From assembly GCA_965214585.1 (NCBI GenBank), contig OZ243957.1:3100001-3164000 (forward strand): DNA of 64,000 nt. The letters are read 5' to 3'. This document shows positions 59,805-64,000 of this stretch, piece after piece. Position numbers and translations under genes: made by a program. The stretch is from JAHCHG01 sp965214585. Lineage in GTDB: Bacteria > Acidobacteriota > Blastocatellia > Pyrinomonadales > Pyrinomonadaceae. The notes under the pieces are model-generated. The model made no database searches, was not told where the DNA came from, and saw nothing but the letters and a program-made list of their open reading frames with translations. How positions within the stretch are numbered: position 1 is the first letter of the stretch; each line of letters begins with the position of its first letter.

Positions 59805-61340
59805 TTATTGTTCCTGAATATCTATATATTTTCCGTAAGCCCAGCCGAGATCGGCATTTTGCTGATCGGAAAGCGAACGACCGTGTTCGATAATTTCGAT
59901 TTTATACCAATCGTCCTGAGATGTGACGACTCGAACGCGGGAATTTTTCGTAACGATTCCAAGCGGATCGTTATTCGTGGTCGGTTCGGGACGCAAATAT
60001 ACATCAGTATTGGCAACTCCGATCTGATAATTGCCGAACGTCGAAAAACCGGGCAGAATCCCGCCGTTTCGCATATAAAACTGCGTGGCGAAAAGTGCGC
60101 CGATTAATAAAAAGAATAACACGGAAAAAACCGCCGTGCGCCGCAAAAACTTTTTTGTAGTTTCAGATTTTGCTTCCTGCAATTCTTCGTGATTTTCAAA
60201 ACTGTTGATCTGCGGTTCGATCTTGACGTTTGAAACCGGCGTTTGATTTACCGCATTCTGTTGTTCAATGTGCAAATCGGTAACGGAAGCCGGTTGATTG
60301 GCTGCGGTCAGTATATTTTTTAATTTGAAATCCCGCGAAGTGTTAAATTTCGGTTTCAGTGGTGCAAGCGGCGAATAGCCTTTTGAAACGTGCGGCTGCG
60401 GAGTTTGATGAACGATTTTTTCGTGCAGAACGGGAATCGTTTCCGCGTCGCTTGCCGGAATCAACATTTTAAGTTTTGCCAGTTCCTGCCAGAATTCGTT
60501 GACCGTCTGAAAACGCCGGCGCGAATCGGTCTGCGTCGCTTTATTTAGAACTTCGACCAATTTTTCCGCCCAAGGTTCGTGCCGCGCGGCGAAGGGAAGT
60601 TCGGTTATCGGCTGATTGGCGAAATATCTGGGCGATTCGCAGGTTGTTAAAACGTAAGTTGATTTTGCCAGCGAATAAATGTCCGCCGCCGGTGTCAGTT
60701 CGCTGAAATTGAGCAGTCCGGTTTGTCCGGCAAGCATCGGGCTGTGTTCGGGCGGCGCGTAGATATTTGTGCCGACTCTGGTGATCGGCGCGTCGGTCTG
60801 AGCAATTCGCGCCACGCCGAAATCGGCGATTTTTACCGTTTCCAAATCTTCGGAAAGCAAAAGGTTCTGCGGCTTTATATCGCGGTGAATAATTTCTTTT
60901 TTGTGCGCGTGGGCGAGTCCGGCGCAAACCTGTTCGAGATAAAAAAGTGCTTTGGAAAAACTCAAATCCTTTTTGCGGCAAAGTTTTGCCAAATCGCCGC
61001 CGGACATATATTCCAAAACCAGATAATGAAAAACCGTGCCGTTTAAATCCTTCGCCGTGCCGTGTCCGAGTCTGGAAATGACGTTCGGATGCCGCACGCG
61101 ATCAAGCGCAATCGCTTCATTCTGAAAATTTTCAACCAGAGTTCGTTCGAGGTCTAAATCCAGATCGTTCTGCAAAAAGACGTTGAGAGCCTTAATAACA
61201 ACCTTTTTATGCTGCGACTGCGGCGAAGCGAGCGTGTCGTAAGCGACGTAAATCTCGGCGTAGCTGCCGCGTCCCAGACGCGCATAAACATCATAGCGAT
61301 TATCAAGCCGGCAATTTATTAAGGAAAGTTCTCTCATCAT
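59805..61340 (-). CDS. Membrane-bound Ser/Thr protein kinase with external SH3-like domain
   Basis: 511 residues. Hanks-type kinase domain (about 15-290): glycine loop GRGSYAEIYVAYD, VVIKAL (Lys50), HRDIKPQN (152-159), DFG (173-175) and the activation segment RVGTNIYAPPEH. A disordered juxtamembrane part (295-398), one membrane helix (402-421), and an extracytoplasmic SH3b-like domain (438-511: GVANTDVYLRPEP, VRVVTSQDDWYKIEI), which may sense cell-wall material. All catalytic residues present. Forms a kinase-FHA operon with the next gene. Confidence 0.94.
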   Translation of the reverse strand: MMRELSLINCRLDNRYDVYARLGRGSYAEIYVAYDTLASPQSQHKKVVIKALNVFLQNDLDLDLERTLVENFQNEAIALDRVRHPNVISRLGHGTAKDLNGTVFHYLVLEYMSGGDLAKLCRKKDLSFSKALFYLEQVCAGLAHAHKKEIIHRDIKPQNLLLSEDLETVKIADFGVARIAQTDAPITRVGTNIYAPPEHSPMLAGQTGLLNFSELTPAADIYSLAKSTYVLTTCESPRYFANQPITELPFAARHEPWAEKLVEVLNKATQTDSRRRFQTVNEFWQELAKLKMLIPASDAETIPVLHEKIVHQTPQPHVSKGYSPLAPLKPKFNTSRDFKLKNILTAANQPASVTDLHIEQQNAVNQTPVSNVKIEPQINSFENHEELQEAKSETTKKFLRRTAVFSVLFFLLIGALFATQFYMRNGGILPGFSTFGNYQIGVANTDVYLRPEPTTNNDPLGIVTKNSRVRVVTSQDDWYKIEIIEHGRSLSDQQNADLGWAYGKYIDIQEQ

Positions 61341-61428
61341 AGCTCAGATAATTCTAAGTTTACATCAAGTTTATTGTATTTCATAAAATCTTACGCTTAA
61401 TTAAATGCAAAGTTCTGATTTATCAACG

Positions 61429-61476
61429 AAAAAAATCCGTCTGAAAAAACATCGGGCAGAAAGTTTCTCAGACGGA
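61429..61476 (-). terminator. Intrinsic terminator after the PilX-like gene
   Basis: Minus-strand stem TCCGTCTGA / TCAGACGGA (61476-61468 and 61444-61436) followed by seven T on that strand (61435-61429), 27 bases after the stop. Confidence 0.85.
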
Positions 61477-61502
61477 CAAAGACTTTTAAGTTTAAAAACA
61501 AA

Positions 61503-64000
61503 TTAATCTAATCTTTCAAAACCTGTCAATTGAATGGTTTGGAAGAAAGGAGTTCCGGGCGGCAGGCGGTTCGGATCAAGAAACGATGTGTCAAAAACCC
61601 AGTTGCGAGTCGGCGGACTATAGACAGTCGAACAACATTTGAAAGACCCGTTGTTATTGTGAGAATTGAATAAGTTAATCAGCGATCCGGCGTAATTCAG
61701 ACGCACGCTGCTCCATTTTTCAAGAAAACGCTTGAAATTATGAACGCCGCCGGAAAGTCTCGGATCGCTGCCGCCTTGATTTGGAGAACCGTTTGCGCTT
61801 GACCTTGTATCGCCGGCGAGCATCGCAAATCTGACATAAGTTTCTGTTGCTACTCTGCTGTTTAAAGTAAACGGATAGCGAAAACTTTTAGCGTCGCTCC
61901 AGTTGTTCGACAAAATGGTTACGGCATCGGCGGCTATCGAAGCCGGAATGTGATCTGCGGTGTCAAGCGGTCTGTAATCGGTTGCCGGAGTCGGCTCGCC
62001 GACGGAGGTTATACTATTTGCGTTATAATTGCCTTGAACGTAAACGCCGTTTTCCGAAGCAAAAGTAAAACCCTTCGTATTCGAGGCATTTGCCGCATCA
62101 TATCTTCCCGGCAGTTGTTCGCCGTTGATCAGACGAACTCCGCGACGGTAGAATTTATGCTCGAAAACTGCGGCTCTTGAAGCAACTTCAGCCGAATTAG
62201 TTCCCCTATACTGCGGTGCTTCGTTGATCGTATCGGAATCCATTCTGCCGTTTTGATTTATATCTTCGCCCGGTTGTAATGTGTTGTCATTATTACCGTA
62301 AATATCTTCCATATCGTATTCGCCGTCAAAATCATAATCGCCGCGCCGGTCTGAAACATAAAAGACCCAGCCGTTCGCACTCGGAACGTCGGAGGCTCGT
62401 AGTGATCTTCCCAATTCGGAAGCATACGGCGTATCCGTCGGAAATTGATTGTCAAAATCGCCGTCGAAAAATCTTTTGAGATTGGCAATATCAATATCAA
62501 CCATACTCATTACGCCCGCCCACGGAACTTTTTTATCATAATTACTGCTGCTCGTCGGATTGAATGTGCCTGTGCCTTCAAAGTATAAACCTTCGCGCGT
62601 ATCAAACATATTTATCGGAAACGGCGCAATTTTAGCGGAAGAGCCAAGATCGCGCGAGTGAGGCAAATCGCTCGAAACTACGTCGTTTATAGAATAAGGT
62701 ATGTTTATTTGTGCCACTACGACATTGTAAATATCAGAGAAAAAAGTTCCGGTTGATGTAATATACCGCGCATCGTCGGTTGAAATTTCGGGCATACTTT
62801 CGCCTTTGATGGCAAATCTTTGCAGTTTTATTACCGAGCGCGTATCGTTATTTCCCATACCAAACACCAGAGGCGGCGCATCGGTCACGCCGAGACTCAG
62901 AAAATCCTGCGTAATATCTTTTGTTTCAAAAATATTCGTCGCCGGATTCTTGCCGATCATCTCGACCTTTATCCACATCTGCCGGCTGCCGATTAGAAAT
63001 CTTTCGCCGTTAATTTCCGTTGCCTGATAAGGACTGCCCCTCATTGCCCGCGGTTTATAGCCGCGAGGCTGAGAACCCGGATTTACCGTCTGCCCGTTAG
63101 GATGACCGTTAAGAAGAATGCCGCAATCGGTGGTTACGGCGTTCGTTCCCGTGCCGGAAGCGCAGCCGGGAAGTTTGGCTTTGTCGTCGGCAAGTGAAAC
63201 CCGCAAACCGGCTTTATTATAGTATCTCTCATTGCTGGTTATATTATTGTCAGCCGTAGTATTCGTAACCGGAACAAGTGTTCCGGTTTCGTCGCTGTAT
63301 AAATCGCCCATATTTCTGCCGCGTCTGATCAGTTCAATGTAATCAACGGTCTGACCGCTTCGGCGGTTGGAGATACGGATCGGCAGATTCAGTTGGTCGG
63401 CGTGCGTCTTTAAGTTGCCTTGAAAAAACTCCTGATTGCTGCCCCAACCGGCATTTGCATAAACGGTCGGTTGATCGGACGACATCGGAACGGGCGAACC
63501 GTTTACCGGATCGGTTAAAACGCTGCCCATACCTCTCGTCAACTGGACGTTATTGCCCGACGCATTTTTGATAAAAACATTTTCGCCCTTAGAAGCTGCA
63601 TCCGAACCGTTGCGCGTAACATTGGTAAATACCTCGCCGACGGATGTTACTTTTGATGTAAAATATAATCCGGTGCTTGCCGAAAGAAACAAATTGTCAT
63701 TCGAGTGAACTCTGCCGCCAAAGTCAAAACGCGGACCGGGGTGAAATTCAAGATCGTCGTCGTAAAAAATGCCGAATTGGAAGATCGGTATCCGGTTATT
63801 AAAGAATCTGCGTCTGAGAGCGACCTCCACACCGGACGAGTTTTCTCTTGCCGCCGAATCAATCTGCCATTCGTCGCGGATCGAACTCAAACCCTGATAA
63901 TCCGAACCCGTCATTGTAACGATTTCCGAAGTTTTAACTTGTTGAATGTCTTGATTGAACGAGTATTTAGAGAAAACGGAAGGAGTCTGATTATCGGTCG
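61503..64000 (-). CDS. Large surface or pilus-associated protein, PilX-like; 5' end outside the window
   Basis: At least 831 residues; the frame is still open at the right edge, and the internal ATG at 63914 (MTGSDYQGLSSIRDEW) is not the true start. Asn/Gly/Ser-rich sequence with DLEFHPGPRFDFGGRVHSN and LFLSASTGLYFTSKVTSVGE, which resemble acidobacterial pilus-assembly PilX-type proteins. A later region has Asp-rich DRRGDYDFDGEYDMEDIYGN and NGRMDSD turns that could bind calcium. Probably exported; the N-terminal signal or pilin leader would lie outside the window. The family is a resemblance, not certain. Confidence 0.65.
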   Translation of the reverse strand, partial: TDNQTPSVFSKYSFNQDIQQVKTSEIVTMTGSDYQGLSSIRDEWQIDSAARENSSGVEVALRRRFFNNRIPIFQFGIFYDDDLEFHPGPRFDFGGRVHSNDNLFLSASTGLYFTSKVTSVGEVFTNVTRNGSDAASKGENVFIKNASGNNVQLTRGMGSVLTDPVNGSPVPMSSDQPTVYANAGWGSNQEFFQGNLKTHADQLNLPIRISNRRSGQTVDYIELIRRGRNMGDLYSDETGTLVPVTNTTADNNITSNERYYNKAGLRVSLADDKAKLPGCASGTGTNAVTTDCGILLNGHPNGQTVNPGSQPRGYKPRAMRGSPYQATEINGERFLIGSRQMWIKVEMIGKNPATNIFETKDITQDFLSLGVTDAPPLVFGMGNNDTRSVIKLQRFAIKGESMPEISTDDARYITSTGTFFSDIYNVVVAQINIPYSINDVVSSDLPHSRDLGSSAKIAPFPINMFDTREGLYFEGTGTFNPTSSSNYDKKVPWAGVMSMVDIDIANLKRFFDGDFDNQFPTDTPYASELGRSLRASDVPSANGWVFYVSDRRGDYDFDGEYDMEDIYGNNDNTLQPGEDINQNGRMDSDTINEAPQYRGTNSAEVASRAAVFEHKFYRRGVRLINGEQLPGRYDAANASNTKGFTFASENGVYVQGNYNANSITSVGEPTPATDYRPLDTADHIPASIAADAVTILSNNWSDAKSFRYPFTLNSRVATETYVRFAMLAGDTRSSANGSPNQGGSDPRLSGGVHNFKRFLEKWSSVRLNYAGSLINLFNSHNNNGSFKCCSTVYSPPTRNWVFDTSFLDPNRLPPGTPFFQTIQLTGFERLD

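Overview
The window reads as chromosomal DNA of a diderm, menaquinone-using, aerobic heterotroph, most likely an Acidobacteriota member of the Blastocatellia/Pyrinomonadales type. This is inferred from the gene mix: split glycine decarboxylase, BshC, sortilin-like BNR repeat protein, many zinc-ribbon membrane proteins, Ser/Thr kinase with FHA partner, a PilX-like surface protein and a TonB-type protein. No marker gene settles the taxonomy. I see no rRNA, tRNA, CRISPR array, phage or complete transposase gene.

Layout. 1-2516: glycine cleavage operon on the minus strand (gcvT, a zinc-ribbon gene, gcvH, gcvPA running off the left edge). 2718-5511: exported TPR protein with two small exported helical proteins. 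5812-8161: LarE-family sulfur transferase and glutamate dehydrogenase. 8483-13460: large outer-membrane-type protein and BNR/sortilin-like protein. 13575-18271: bshC, mutL and a Kv-type channel with a zinc-ribbon tail. 18539-23201: HAD phosphatase, a very acidic repeat protein overlapping a degenerate M48 peptidase, and a zinc-ribbon/DUF4190 protein. 23388-28437: biotin-carrier protein, deoxyhypusine-synthase-family enzyme with an intein, and a duplicated pair of exported plus small membrane proteins. 28591-34171: membrane protein, Prx6 peroxiredoxin, CNNM/CorC transporter, pgl and zwf. 34609-37107: ybeY, menG and an inactive-looking M16 protein. 37415-45183: zinc-ribbon TonB protein, NRAMP-like transporter, aconitase with a large intein. 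45257-53299: ppa and several zinc-ribbon or exported proteins of unknown role. 53704-64000: ggt, a C25 (gingipain-type) peptidase, FHA protein, Ser/Thr kinase and a PilX-like protein cut by the right edge.

The most striking content is parasitic or repetitive. Two unrelated metabolic genes carry inteins. The aconitase intein has both LAGLIDADG endonuclease motifs and splits the pair of cysteines that bind the iron-sulfur cluster. The deoxyhypusine-synthase intein has no endonuclease; in its place sits an in-frame cluster of small palindromes that also occurs as an ordinary intergenic array at 3346-3466. Almost every larger intergenic gap is filled by inverted-repeat elements belonging to at least five recurring families, several abutting stop codons, plus mirrored low-complexity words resembling the short tandemly repeated sequences of cyanobacteria. 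One 222-bp element is inserted inside another and flanked by an 8-bp direct repeat, so at least one family looks like a non-autonomous mobile element.
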